From positions 35,875 through 99,874 of the forward strand of contig CAYJKJ010000008.1 of assembly GCA_964370715.1 (NCBI GenBank): a stretch of 64,000 bases of DNA, read 5' to 3'. This stretch comes from CAYJAY01 sp964370715. GTDB taxonomy: Bacteria > Bacillota > Clostridia > Oscillospirales > Ruminococcaceae. The position numbers were made by a program, and so were the translations under genes. Under the pieces are notes generated by a model. The model had not been told where the DNA came from. It searched no databases and saw only the letters and a program-made list of their open reading frames with translations. Position 1 is the stretch's first letter; every line of letters starts with the position of its first letter. Of this stretch, positions 1 to 8,747 are shown piece by piece.

Positions 1-21
1 AAATCATGCTGTATTTGCGAT

Positions 22-696
22 ATGGGAATATTTAAAAAAGAGGGACAAAGACAACAGCACAGCATAAAAAGAGAACTTATTTTCGCCAATATAGCGGTTA
101 TAGTTCTAGGTATTTTAATCGTTATATTTCCCGAAAGCTCAACACTCATAATATGCAGAGCGGTTGGCGTCGTCTTGACAATTTGGGGTTTTTTTAGAAT
201 TGGCTTTTATTTCATTCATAGGATTGAAACGGCGTTTGGCTCGTTTGGCTTGGTTCAAGGGGTTGCAATACTGGGATTTGGAATATATTTTCTCATAAGC
301 CCGGAATCGCTAGCCTCGTTCTTAACCGTTATACTTTCGATAGTCTTGATAGTTGGCGGTGCAATGAAACTTCAATACGGAATAGATCTTGCAAGGGTAA
401 GGGTTAAATATTGGTGGATACCATTAGCTGTTGCCGGGGTTATGTTAACGCTCGGGATAATTGCTATAATAGATCCTTTCGGAGTTGCAAAAAACTTGAT
501 GTTGTTTATAGGAATATCGCTTATAGTTAATGGGATAACCGATCTTTTAGCAATAGTGTTTGTTTCTATAATGATAAATAAGTTATCAAAAGCAGAAGTT
601 GAAATAAACGAGGACACATTAGTTCAACCGACAATCAATGCCGAAGCTACCGACGTTCCGAATACGGAAGGTCAAAATAAACAACTACCGGTTTAA
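22..696 (+). CDS. DUF308 (HdeD-like) integral membrane protein
   Basis: The 224-residue product is almost entirely hydrophobic, with about six membrane segments in pairs between residues 20 and 190, flanked by short charged ends. This is the pattern of DUF308/HdeD-type proteins, whose biochemical role in Firmicutes is unknown. The reading frame stays open to the left edge of the window and no ribosome site is visible before position 22, so the true start may lie outside. A strong hairpin follows the stop codon, so the gene ends its transcript. Family assignment rests on topology and general sequence feel; no catalytic motif is present. Confidence 0.7.
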   Translation: MGIFKKEGQRQQHSIKRELIFANIAVIVLGILIVIFPESSTLIICRAVGVVLTIWGFFRIGFYFIHRIETAFGSFGLVQGVAILGFGIYFLISPESLASFLTVILSIVLIVGGAMKLQYGIDLARVRVKYWWIPLAVAGVMLTLGIIAIIDPFGVAKNLMLFIGISLIVNGITDLLAIVFVSIMINKLSKAEVEINEDTLVQPTINAEATDVPNTEGQNKQLPV

Positions 697-710
697 TTAA
701 TAGAAAAATT

Positions 711-738
711 ATCCCCCTAGTTTTAAAGCTAGGGGGAT
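711..738 (+). terminator. 10-bp perfect hairpin after the DUF308 gene
   Basis: Arms ATCCCCCTAG (711-720) and CTAGGGGGAT (729-738) enclose an 8-nt loop. The T-run after the stem is weak (ATATTTTG), so this may be a terminator or a 3'-end stabilising hairpin. Confidence 0.6.
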
Positions 739-924
739 ATGGATATTTTGAAATGGCAAAACACAGCAACAAATCTTTAATTAATTTGATAAAAGCAGTA
801 GTTGATTAAAATTTTTACAGGGTTAAAATAATATTGCCGGCAAACTAAAACGGCATTTAATCTCGTTTTTTTTAGAAATAAAATATATTTTGAAAAAATC
901 TCTTAGAAAAATACATTTTTTCTA

Positions 925-953
925 TTGACAAAAAGCGAAATGTATAATATAAT
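925..953 (+). promoter_or_regulatory. Promoter of the tRNA operon
   Basis: TTGACA at 925-930 and TATAAT at 948-953 are separated by exactly 17 bp, a consensus sigma-A promoter 27 bases before the first tRNA. This strength is typical of stable-RNA operons. Confidence 0.85.
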
Positions 954-980
954 ATTATTCGTCGCCGACAATAATGTTTT

Positions 981-1057
981 GGGAGCATAGCTCAGCTGGT
1001 CAGAGCACCTGCCTTACAAGCAGGGGGTCACAGGTTCGAACCCTGTTGCTCCCACCA
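981..1057 (+). tRNA. tRNA-Val (anticodon TAC)
   Basis: A full cloverleaf can be drawn. The acceptor GGGAGCA pairs with TGCTCCC, the anticodon stem is CCTGC/GCAGG with loop CTTACAA, and the T-arm carries GGTTCGAAC. The 3' CCA is encoded. It is the first of three tandem tRNAs. Confidence 0.95.
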
Positions 1058-1078
1058 CAAAATTTTCGTCGTATATGT

Positions 1079-1155
1079 GGCCCGGTAGTTCAGTTGGTTA
1101 GAACGCCAGCCTGTCACGCTGGAGGTCGTGGGTTCGAGCCCCATCCGGGTCGCCA
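1079..1155 (+). tRNA. tRNA-Asp (anticodon GTC)
   Basis: The acceptor GGCCCGG pairs with CCGGGTC (one G-T wobble). The anticodon stem CCAGC/GCTGG holds loop CTGTCAC. The discriminator is G, as expected for Asp, and CCA is encoded. Confidence 0.95.
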
Positions 1156-1172
1156 TTTTTTTATGCAAATAT

Positions 1173-1248
<76 letters not shown>

Positions 1249-1280
1249 AAAAAACAGTATCGTGAGATACTGTTTTTTTA
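1249..1280 (+). terminator. Rho-independent terminator of the tRNA operon
   Basis: Arms ACAGTATC (1254-1261) and GATACTGT (1266-1273) close a GTGA loop and are followed by seven T residues. Confidence 0.9.
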
Positions 1281-1454
1281 TGTCAGTTTTGTGGTTGGCG
1301 TCTTGATGGGTGAGTTGCTTAAACGCTGTGTTTTCCTTTTGCGATTTAAGCCTCAAAACCACAAATAAATAAAAAAACACACACCCATACGAAAACTGAA
1401 AAAATGAATAGATACCCGAAATGTGCAAATATAAACTAAATACATAACAAGATG

Positions 1455-1500
1455 AACTATATATTTTGTAGAACATAACAAAATATATAGTTTCTTTTTT
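1455..1500 (+). terminator. Free-standing terminator-like hairpin
   Basis: Arms AACTATATATTTTGT and ACAAAATATATAGTT are a perfect 15-bp stem followed by TTTCTTTTTT. No gene is seen between the tRNA terminator and this hairpin (1281-1454), so it either backs up the tRNA terminator or ends an unrecognised small RNA. Confidence 0.55.
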
Positions 1501-1518
1501 ATAATACGAACAAAATGT

Positions 1519-1547
1519 TTGCAATAAACTTAAATACATGATAAAAT
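1519..1547 (+). promoter_or_regulatory. Promoter of the TAXI-TRAP operon
   Basis: TTGCAA (1519-1524) and TAAAAT (1542-1547) have a 17-bp spacer, about 60 bases before the start codon at 1608. Confidence 0.6.
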
Positions 1548-1607
1548 ATCATATATTTATTATTTAATATGTACAAATTAATTAACTAAATTTAGGAGGA
1601 AGAAAAA

Positions 1608-2615
1608 ATGAACAAAAGACTTTTATCAATGCTAGCACTCGTAGTTGTAGTTGCAATGCTCTTTGTAGCTTGCGGCAACCCTAACGCAACAACCGAAGGT
1701 GAAGACGCTCCGACAGGTGATGTGGCAACAACCGAAAAGGTAGACCTCACATTCGGAACAGGCGGAACACAAGGCACATACTATGCAGTTGGCGGAACTA
1801 TGGCAACCGTTCTTAACAACATCATGGAAGGTGTTAACCTAACAGTTGTTTCGACAGGCGCTTCAAAAGCAAACATCTTGGACATCGACGACGGCTTGTC
1901 TGATCTCGCTATCGTTCAAAACGACGTTATGGACTATGCGGCAAACGGAACAGATCTTTTTGCTGAAGACGGGGAATTCTCTTCGTTCAAAGCAGTTGCA
2001 GGCGTTTATGATGAAACTTGCCAAGTAATCGCTGTTCCCGGAATCGAAAGCATCGAAGACCTTAGAGGAAAAACAGTTAACGTTGGCGACGCAGGAAGCG
2101 GTGTTGAATTTAACGCAACTCAAATCCTTGCTGCATACGGAATCGACATTAACGAAGATATCAACAAAGTTAACGGAAGCTTTGGCGATGCGGCTGATTC
2201 GATCAAAGACGGAAAAATCGATGCAGCTTTCATTACAGCAGGCGCTCCTACAACCGCAGTTGTTGATCTTTCGATTGCAAGAGACATGGTTCTTGTTGAA
2301 ATCGATGACGAACACGCAGATATGTTGATTGAACAATATCCTTTCTACACAAAAACAACGATCCCCGGCGGCACATACAACGGTGTTGACGCTGATGTTC
2401 AAACACTAAGCGTTCGTGCAACCATCATCGCTTCGGAAGATGTTAGCGAAGATGCAATATATGAATTCACAAAAGCAATGTTTGAAAACCAAGAATCGCT
2501 TAAAACAGGCCATGCTAAATTCGAAGAACTAGTTCTTGAAGAAGCAGTTCAAGGTATAACGGTTGACTTCCACGCAGGCGCTCAAAAATACTATGAAGAA
2601 GCCGGAGTTCTTTAA
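1608..2615 (+). CDS. TAXI-family TRAP transporter substrate-binding lipoprotein
   Basis: The 335-residue protein starts with a lipoprotein signal whose lipobox ends at Cys22 (FVAC), so it should be tethered outside the membrane. After an acidic Thr-rich linker the mature part opens with the LTFGTGGTQGTYYAVGG motif typical of TAXI (TRAP-associated extracytoplasmic immunogenic) proteins, a periplasmic-binding fold that captures small carboxylates. AGGAGG lies ideally before the ATG. The next two genes encode a DUF1850 protein and a fused QM permease, the usual partners. The ligand cannot be read from sequence; C4-dicarboxylate or glutamate-like acids are family precedents. Confidence 0.93.
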   Translation: MNKRLLSMLALVVVVAMLFVACGNPNATTEGEDAPTGDVATTEKVDLTFGTGGTQGTYYAVGGTMATVLNNIMEGVNLTVVSTGASKANILDIDDGLSDLAIVQNDVMDYAANGTDLFAEDGEFSSFKAVAGVYDETCQVIAVPGIESIEDLRGKTVNVGDAGSGVEFNATQILAAYGIDINEDINKVNGSFGDAADSIKDGKIDAAFITAGAPTTAVVDLSIARDMVLVEIDDEHADMLIEQYPFYTKTTIPGGTYNGVDADVQTLSVRATIIASEDVSEDAIYEFTKAMFENQESLKTGHAKFEELVLEEAVQGITVDFHAGAQKYYEEAGVL

Positions 2616-2659
2616 TTATTATTAGGGGACTTTCTAAAAAAGCAATAGCTATATACATT

Positions 2660-3109
2660 ATGGTTGCAACGGCGATTGCCGTTGCAACTTTTGTAGTTTA
2701 TAAAGCCGAAAGCCGAGGGTTTTTACATATAAAGATAAGGCAAACGGGCGAAACGGTTGCTAGTTTCGAGATATCGGAGGGCGAACAGTTCGAGATTTCT
2801 TTCATCCATTCGGTTAACAAAAGCCCGGTGCATGATCGCTATACAATCGAACAGGGCGAGATAATGATATACGAAACGCAGTATTTCGGATTTGGGGCAG
2901 GGGTTCAAACCGAACTTGTTGGCGACCAGCAGCTTATTATGGGGGACGACGGCTCGATGACTATAACGAACATAAACACTAAGATTGAAAACTTGGCATA
3001 CAACATAAGCCCGGTTTATGACCATGTTTTGATGTTAGATGGAGAACAAATAAGCTTAAAACAACTGTGTTTTCCCGAAAGGGGCATTGTAATAGCTTAT
3101 GAAAACTGA
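2660..3109 (+). CDS. DUF1850 domain protein of the TAXI-TRAP operon
   Basis: This is a small protein of about 149 residues with one N-terminal membrane segment, then a beta-rich region holding the FEISFIHSVNKSPV segment characteristic of DUF1850. DUF1850 proteins are commonly found beside TAXI-TRAP permeases and are presumed accessory; no activity is known. The ATG at 2660 lacks a ribosome site, whereas AGGGGA lies at 2624-2629. The frame is open upstream through the end of the previous gene, so an upstream non-ATG start or translational coupling is plausible. Confidence 0.8.
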   Translation: MVATAIAVATFVVYKAESRGFLHIKIRQTGETVASFEISEGEQFEISFIHSVNKSPVHDRYTIEQGEIMIYETQYFGFGAGVQTELVGDQQLIMGDDGSMTITNINTKIENLAYNISPVYDHVLMLDGEQISLKQLCFPERGIVIAYEN

Positions 3110-3146
3110 TAGAATTTAAATAAATGTGGAAAGGCGGTAGATTTAA

Positions 3147-5093
3147 GTGGGAAATAAAATTGATGAAAAAATAAACGATGTCGTTGCGGAAAATTCAACC
3201 GAACAAAACCTTGATGAGGTTATGAAAAAATACGACAGAGAATCTAACATTCGTATATTCAAAGGGATACCACGCATTATCGTGAGAGGAATGCTTGTTG
3301 CTTTTTCGCTCTACATGATATACATGAATCTTTTTTCAACCCAAAGCGAACAGGTTAGGCGTTCGATGTTTGTTGGAATGGTTATAATTCTTGTATTCGC
3401 GGTTTTTCCTTTGAAAAAAGGACAGGTTCAAAAGGTTAACTTTATTCCATGGTATGATTGGATATTATGCATAGCGGGTGCATATAGCTTTTTTCATTAT
3501 GCGATATTCTTTCAAGACATAGTTCAAAAAGCAACAAGGATAGACACTTTAGAGGTAGTTCTCGGCGCTATTGGGATATTGGTGCTAGCGGAAGCTTGTA
3601 GACGAGTGACGGGGCTTCCGATAATCGTTGTAGCCTCGGTGGCAATAGCCTATGCCTTTTACAGCGGTATACCGTTTTCGAGAATTGTATACAATCTCTT
3701 TTACACCACTACCGGCGTAATCGGTGTTCCAATCGGTGTTGCATCAACGTTTATAGTTCTTTTCATAATATTCGGGGCATTTCTTGAAACGACGGGTATT
3801 TCAAACTTTTTCATATCCTGTGCAAACGCTATAGCCGGCGCAAGCTCGGGCGGGCCTGCTAAAGTTGCGGTTATCTCAAGCGCACTTTGCGGAATGGTTT
3901 CGGGTAGTTCGGTTGGAAACACCGTTACAACGGGGAGTGTTACTATACCGATGATGAAAAAAACCGGTTATCCGGGCGAATTTTCCGGCGCTGTTGAAGC
4001 TTCCGCTTCGACGGGTGGCCAGATAATGCCCCCGATAATGGGTGCCGCCGCATTTTTGATGGCGGAAATCTGCAACGTTCCGTATGCAACGATTATTCAA
4101 AAAGCGATACTTCCGGCATTTTTATACTTTTCGGGCGTGTTCTTGATGGTTCATTTCAAAGCGAAAAAACTTAACCTTCAAGGCGTTTCAAAAGAAGAAC
4201 TTCCGAAACTTAAAGAAATATTTAAAAACCTCTATCTACTCCTCCCCCTTGTTGTGTTGGTCTATATGATAGTAGATGGCTACACGATGTCTCGTTCCGC
4301 TATCTTCGCAATTCTTGTCGCTATCGTTGTTGGCATATTTAACCGCCAAGACCGATTAACCGTCAACGGATTTTTCACAGCGCTTGAAAACGGAGGAAAG
4401 GGAACCCTTTCGGTGGCTGCGGCTTGTGGTGTGGCGGGAATTATTGCAGGGGTTGTAACGATGACAGGCCTTGCTCAAACCCTTATTTCAGGTATCGTTG
4501 CGATAGCCGGAAACAACCTTATTGTTGCGCTTTTCTTCACGATGATTTCCTGTATAGTTCTTGGAATGGGCGTTCCGACAACAGCAAACTACCTCATCAT
4601 GGCGACGACTTGTGCGCCTATTTTGACAATCGGAATGAACATGGATATCATCGCCGCAAATATGTTTGTGTTCTATTTTGGAATAGTTGCAGACATAACC
4701 CCACCCGTAGCACTAGCTGCCTATGCAGGCTCGGCTATTGCGGGGTCAAAGCCGATGAAAACGGCCCTTAATGCTACGATGCTGTCGATTGCGGCGTTTG
4801 TCATTCCGTATATGTTTGCTTTTGACACAGCGCTATTGTTTATCGACACAACACCGCTAGAGGTTGTTCAGGTTACGATTACAGCGTTTATCGGAATGTT
4901 TGCTATATCCGCAGGAATGATAGGGTATATGTTCCGCAATCTTAATGTTTTGGTTCGCCTTGTGTGTGTGGCTTCGGGATTGTTGCTTATATATCCCGGA
5001 AACATCACCGATATAATAGGGGTTTCGACCATATTAGTAATTGCGGTATACCAGATAGTTTCGAACAAAAATAATAGATTGGCCGCTGTTTAA
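3147..5093 (+). CDS. TRAP transporter permease, fused DctQ-DctM type (TAXI family)
   Basis: The 648-residue polytopic membrane protein has a soluble charged N-terminus of about 45 residues, four DctQ-like helices (about 50-165), and a long DctM-like region. The latter includes the conserved GMGVPTTANYLIM segment of the ion-coupled transport core. Fusion of the small and large permease subunits is the norm in the TAXI subfamily. It would use an ion gradient to import the acid delivered by the 1608 lipoprotein. The start is GTG, preceded by AAAGGCGG. A strong terminator about 80 bases downstream closes the three-gene operon. Confidence 0.93.
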   Translation: MGNKIDEKINDVVAENSTEQNLDEVMKKYDRESNIRIFKGIPRIIVRGMLVAFSLYMIYMNLFSTQSEQVRRSMFVGMVIILVFAVFPLKKGQVQKVNFIPWYDWILCIAGAYSFFHYAIFFQDIVQKATRIDTLEVVLGAIGILVLAEACRRVTGLPIIVVASVAIAYAFYSGIPFSRIVYNLFYTTTGVIGVPIGVASTFIVLFIIFGAFLETTGISNFFISCANAIAGASSGGPAKVAVISSALCGMVSGSSVGNTVTTGSVTIPMMKKTGYPGEFSGAVEASASTGGQIMPPIMGAAAFLMAEICNVPYATIIQKAILPAFLYFSGVFLMVHFKAKKLNLQGVSKEELPKLKEIFKNLYLLLPLVVLVYMIVDGYTMSRSAIFAILVAIVVGIFNRQDRLTVNGFFTALENGGKGTLSVAAACGVAGIIAGVVTMTGLAQTLISGIVAIAGNNLIVALFFTMISCIVLGMGVPTTANYLIMATTCAPILTIGMNMDIIAANMFVFYFGIVADITPPVALAAYAGSAIAGSKPMKTALNATMLSIAAFVIPYMFAFDTALLFIDTTPLEVVQVTITAFIGMFAISAGMIGYMFRNLNVLVRLVCVASGLLLIYPGNITDIIGVSTILVIAVYQIVSNKNNRLAAV

Positions 5094-5130
5094 CAGTTTA
5101 GCCTTTTAAAAATCTCTTGTAAATTAATTT

Positions 5131-5175
5131 GGCTCTTTGTCAAATGTAGGGGAAACCCGGTAAAAAGAAATAGAA
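5131..5175 (+). repeat. Dispersed repeat copy 1 (possible insertion-sequence end relic)
   Basis: The block starting GGCTCTTTGTCAAATGTAG recurs at 59762 in the same orientation, identical over the first 22 bases and clearly related for about 55. It resembles the terminal inverted repeat of an insertion sequence (ISL3-type ends begin similarly, from memory), but no transposase is present. The terminator at 5176 lies directly against it. Confidence 0.5.
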
Positions 5176-5210
5176 ACAATCGGTAGCTAACAGGCTACCG
5201 ATTGTTTTTT
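5176..5210 (+). terminator. Terminator of the TAXI-TRAP operon
   Basis: Perfect 12-bp arms ACAATCGGTAGC and GCTACCGATTGT enclose loop TAACAG and are followed by six T residues. Confidence 0.9.
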
Positions 5211-5428
5211 GTATATTGAAAACCACGGGTTGGTTGCTTTTTTATGGCATTATCCTATTCGATCCTCGGCTGTATTGCTGCAGCAATCCATCTCAAGTTC
5301 GCCAAATCGGCAATAATCAAACAACTCAACATCGGTATATTTGGAAAAAACAGTTTGTGTGAAAAAGATACACAACATCAATAGTGGTAGCTACACACCG
5401 AAAGTTAACCCCTTAGGCATCAATTATA

Positions 5429-5476
5429 TTGACAAAGGTACAACTTACCCTATATACTTTACTCAAACGATAAAGT
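5429..5476 (+). promoter_or_regulatory. Promoter and operator of the LacI-type gene
   Basis: TTGACA (5429-5434) and TATACT (5453-5458) are 18 bp apart. The predicted transcription start falls inside ACTCAAACGATAAAGT (5461-5476), which shares 14 of 16 bases with the symmetrical operator at 6795-6810. Binding there would block initiation, so the regulator probably controls itself. Confidence 0.75.
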
Positions 5477-5499
5477 ATATAGTTTATAGAGGTGGCATT

Positions 5500-6513
5500 T
5501 TGACAACGATAAAAGAAATAGCAAAAGAATGTGGGCTTTCGGCAACGGCGGTCAGCAAGGCGCTTCGTGGCGAAAAAGACATAAGCAAAGAAACGATCGA
5601 AAAGGTCAAGAAAACTGCCAAGAATTTGGGATATATAAGAAACCCTGCCGCCGTTCGGCTTAAAACAAATCGTTCGTATACCTTCGGCGTTTTGATGGAG
5701 GACGGAACGGGGAGTGGTATTACCCACGAATTTTTTGCATCGATTTTAAACAGCTTTATAGTTAATGCAAGGGAAAACGGATATTCCGTTTCGTTTATCG
5801 GAGACAAGCTAGGTGATGAAAAACTGTCGTATGAAGACTATGTAAGGGTTCATGGATATGACGGTGTTTTAATTCTTGTTAGCAAATTTGAAGACGACAG
5901 CACGCTGAGCCTGTTAAGACAGGAAATGCCGGTTGTTGCGGTCGATTATACCTATAGCCATTGCAGCACCGTTAACTCCGACAATGAATTTGCAATGAAC
6001 GAAATGGTCAAATACGCCTATGAAATGGGGCATAGAAAGATAGCGTTTATTCATGGCGAGTTGTCGATGGTTACAAAAATACGGATAGCCGGATTTTATA
6101 GGGCTTGCGAAAACCTTGGTATTGAAGTTAATGAAGATTACATTAAAGAGGGTGTATACCATGATCCGAAATCTGCGGAGAATATAACGTATGAGCTTCT
6201 TGACATGAAAGAGCCTCCAACATTTATCTTCTATCAAGACGATTTTGCTTTTATCGGAGGGTTTAATGCTATCGAAAGCAGAGATCTCGAGATACCGGGG
6301 GATATAAGCGTTGCCGGTTTTGATGGTATGAGCATTTCGCAGGTTATGCGTCCAAAGATTATGACATGGAAACAAAATGCTGAAACGATAGGGCTTGAGG
6401 CGGTTAATCTCTTGATCGAGGAGATAGAAAAACCCAAAAGCTTTATACCAAGATCGGTAGGTGTTAAAGGGGAGTTGCTAAAAGGGCAGAGCGTTAAAGA
6501 CATTAACACCTAA
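5500..6513 (+). CDS. LacI/GalR-family transcriptional regulator
   Basis: From the TTG at 5500 the protein has 337 residues, the usual family length. It starts TTIKEIAKECGLSATAVSKA, the canonical LacI helix-turn-helix and hinge-proximal region, followed by a periplasmic-binding-like effector domain (about 60-335). TTG is chosen because AGAGG sits seven bases before it. The longer open frame back to 5341 would run through the promoter and operator. It precedes an Opp-type ABC importer and two glycosidase-like genes and shares operator sequences with them, so it is inferred to sense a glucoside-type sugar. The effector is unknown. Confidence 0.92.
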   Translation: MTTIKEIAKECGLSATAVSKALRGEKDISKETIEKVKKTAKNLGYIRNPAAVRLKTNRSYTFGVLMEDGTGSGITHEFFASILNSFIVNARENGYSVSFIGDKLGDEKLSYEDYVRVHGYDGVLILVSKFEDDSTLSLLRQEMPVVAVDYTYSHCSTVNSDNEFAMNEMVKYAYEMGHRKIAFIHGELSMVTKIRIAGFYRACENLGIEVNEDYIKEGVYHDPKSAENITYELLDMKEPPTFIFYQDDFAFIGGFNAIESRDLEIPGDISVAGFDGMSISQVMRPKIMTWKQNAETIGLEAVNLLIEEIEKPKSFIPRSVGVKGELLKGQSVKDINT

Positions 6514-6639
6514 CGTTTCTCGGGGGTTAAAAACACTGCGGGTGAAGTAATCCGGGTGAATATCCAAGCTGTCGTTTGTGTAATATTAACATAAAAAATG
6601 TGCCCCATTGCACAATATGTAGAATTTGAATAAATTGGG

Positions 6640-6688
6640 TTGACAAAATATATTCGCAGTGATAAGCTAACAACTACAACGATAAAGT
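6640..6688 (+). promoter_or_regulatory. Promoter and operator of the ABC importer operon
   Basis: TTGACA (6640-6645) with a 17-bp spacer to TAAGCT (6663-6668, weak -10) is followed at once by the operator ACTACAACGATAAAGT (6673-6688), in the same position relative to the start as in the regulator's own promoter. Confidence 0.65.
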
Positions 6689-6794
6689 AAATCTTGAAAA
6701 CTTTTGATGAATTAGCAATATAACCGACTAAATACACTTATTTTATATACAATGCAAAATATTATTGTATATAAAATATTATTTTTCAAAGTTT

Positions 6795-6810
6795 ACTTTA
6801 ACGATAAAGT
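6795..6810 (+). promoter_or_regulatory. LacI-type operator, most symmetrical copy
   Basis: ACTTTAACGATAAAGT has perfect 6-bp arms ACTTTA/TAAAGT around a central CG, the form expected of LacI-family sites. It lies in the leader of the binding-protein gene, 107 bases downstream of the second operator, so looping or a roadblock is possible. Confidence 0.7.
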
Positions 6811-6906
6811 GATGATTTAGCGCTTTGTTACAACGTTTAGCGTAGGGCGCTACATCTAAAAAGTATATTATGTATTCGTTACATAAAAATATATTGGAGG
6901 AAAACT

Positions 6907-8652
6907 ATGAAAAAGAACATTTTCACAAAAACTCTCGCACTAATTATCTTAACAGCGCTTGTTGTTTCTTTAATGGCAGGTTGCTCCGCACCGGCAACAG
7001 AACAATCGAACGGCGAAACATCGCAAGGCAGCGATCCCGCCATCCTAACGGTATTGTTCGACCAAACTGATGGTTGGGTTAAAAACTTCAACCCACTATC
7101 CGCTAGCGTCTACCAATTCGTTCAAGGTTTTATGTATGAGCCTCTCATGATTTTTGATGCATACAAAAACAACGAAGAAACAATGTGGCTTGCTGAAGAG
7201 ATTATCTCGGAAGCAGATAACAAAACTTTAACAATCAAAGTTCGTGAGGGCATTAAATGGAGCGACGGCGAAGATTTTAACGCAGACGACGTTGTGTTCT
7301 CTTTTGAATATTCTAAAGATAAACCCGAAATCGACAGAACAGGCGACTGGGAGCGTGACGGAACCCCCGGAAAAATCGAAAGCATAACCAAAGTTGACGA
7401 CTACACAGTTGAGCTTGTTATGACATCGGAAAACCGCTTCCACAGAAACACAGTTTTCGCAAACAAATGGATGATTCCGGAACACGTTTGGAGCGCTGTT
7501 GAAGACCCCGCAAACTATGTGTATGATGCAGATAGCATCGTTGTAACCGGAGCTTTCAGCGAAGTTAAATCGTTCGCTCCCGAAATGATCGTTCTCGGAA
7601 GAAACGCTAATTATTGGAAAGCAGACGATCTTCAAGTTGATGAACTTCGCGCTCCCCAATTTAATTCGAACGACTCGGCGCTAACCCTTCTACAAACAGG
7701 CAGCGTAGACTGGGCGCATATCTTTATCCCCAACATCGAAGAAACCTATGTTCAAGGGGATGAAAGTAAAAAATATTGGTATGGCATGAACGACGGTGTT
7801 CGTCTTTCGATGAACTACATGACAACAAACGAAGGCAACCTCGAAGCATTCAACGATCCAAACTTCAAACGTGCGCTTTCGATGGCGGTTGACAGAACCG
7901 GAATAATCGATTCCGCAGTTTACGGATATCTTTCCGACACAATCCCACCAAACACAGGTCTTCCCCCCGCTCTTCTCGGATATGCCGATGACACGGCTCA
8001 AGCCGAAATGGAGATGTATACAAAATACGATCTCGATGCTGCAAAAGCGCTTCTCGCTGAATCGGGATATGTTGACACAGACGGCGACGGATTTGTTGAA
8101 ACTCCAACAGGAAAAACAATTGAATTTGACATCATCTCACCGGCAGGTTGGACCGATTGGAACGACGGCGCAGTTATCTCGGCTGAGGGCATGAAAGAGA
8201 TAGGGGTTAACGCAACAGCAAACGCAACGGAACTTTCGATGGTTACCCAGCTTTGGGCTTCCGGCGAATGGGATATGCTATACACAGCAAACGGTCAAGC
8301 GGGCGATGTTTATAGATTCTATTTCGACACAATCAGCGACAGCACAAGAGCATTAACAAGCACATGGTGGTCGGTTTGCCAAACAAACTACATCAACGAA
8401 GATCTTAACGCTCTAATCGAACAACTTCCGACAGCTCAAACAGAGGAAGACGTTGTTGCGATAACAAGCCAAGTTGAACAACACTTCGCAGAAAATATGA
8501 TTAACATACCGGTTTTATACAACGGTAACTGGTTCGTCTACAACGACAGCCGTTTCACAGGTTGGTCGACCAGCAATGAAACAGGTTTCCCGGCACTAAC
8601 GTTGCACGATTCGAAAATTTTAAGACTTTTAGAGCTTGAACCCGTAGTATAA
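6907..8652 (+). CDS. Opp/Dpp-type ABC transporter substrate-binding lipoprotein (SBP family 5)
   Basis: The 581-residue protein begins with a lipoprotein signal ending MAGC (Cys26). The mature region has the SBP_bac_5 layout, including the IKWSDGEDFNADDVVFSFEY segment near residues 117-136 that marks the family. Family 5 proteins bind peptides, but many in Thermotogae and Clostridia bind beta-linked oligosaccharides. The downstream GH3 and GH94-like genes and the LacI regulator favour a sugar ligand here (inference). GGAGG precedes the ATG. A hairpin after the stop probably lets this gene be made in excess over the permeases. Confidence 0.93.
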   Translation: MKKNIFTKTLALIILTALVVSLMAGCSAPATEQSNGETSQGSDPAILTVLFDQTDGWVKNFNPLSASVYQFVQGFMYEPLMIFDAYKNNEETMWLAEEIISEADNKTLTIKVREGIKWSDGEDFNADDVVFSFEYSKDKPEIDRTGDWERDGTPGKIESITKVDDYTVELVMTSENRFHRNTVFANKWMIPEHVWSAVEDPANYVYDADSIVVTGAFSEVKSFAPEMIVLGRNANYWKADDLQVDELRAPQFNSNDSALTLLQTGSVDWAHIFIPNIEETYVQGDESKKYWYGMNDGVRLSMNYMTTNEGNLEAFNDPNFKRALSMAVDRTGIIDSAVYGYLSDTIPPNTGLPPALLGYADDTAQAEMEMYTKYDLDAAKALLAESGYVDTDGDGFVETPTGKTIEFDIISPAGWTDWNDGAVISAEGMKEIGVNATANATELSMVTQLWASGEWDMLYTANGQAGDVYRFYFDTISDSTRALTSTWWSVCQTNYINEDLNALIEQLPTAQTEEDVVAITSQVEQHFAENMINIPVLYNGNWFVYNDSRFTGWSTSNETGFPALTLHDSKILRLLELEPVV

Positions 8653-8675
8653 TATTCTGAAATAAAAAACAGAAC

Positions 8676-8710
8676 TAAGCCTTCTACGCTCAAAAAGTGT
8701 AGGAGGCTTA
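8676..8710 (+). terminator. Intercistronic hairpin between binding protein and permease genes
   Basis: TAAGCCTTCTAC (8676-8687) pairs with GTAGGAGGCTTA (8699-8710) with one G-T wobble, followed shortly by GCTTTTTAAA. It is best read as a partial terminator or mRNA-stabilising stem that sets the binding protein to permease ratio. Confidence 0.6.
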
Positions 8711-8747
8711 AGCCTTGCTTTTTAAATAATATGTTAAGAAAGGACAT

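Noticed and set aside
5244..5384. 46-codon open frame starting MALSYSILGCIAAA
   Set aside because: It has no ribosome site, overlaps only non-coding leader before the LacI promoter and matches nothing I know. It could be a transposase scrap next to the repeat at 5131, but the evidence is too thin.
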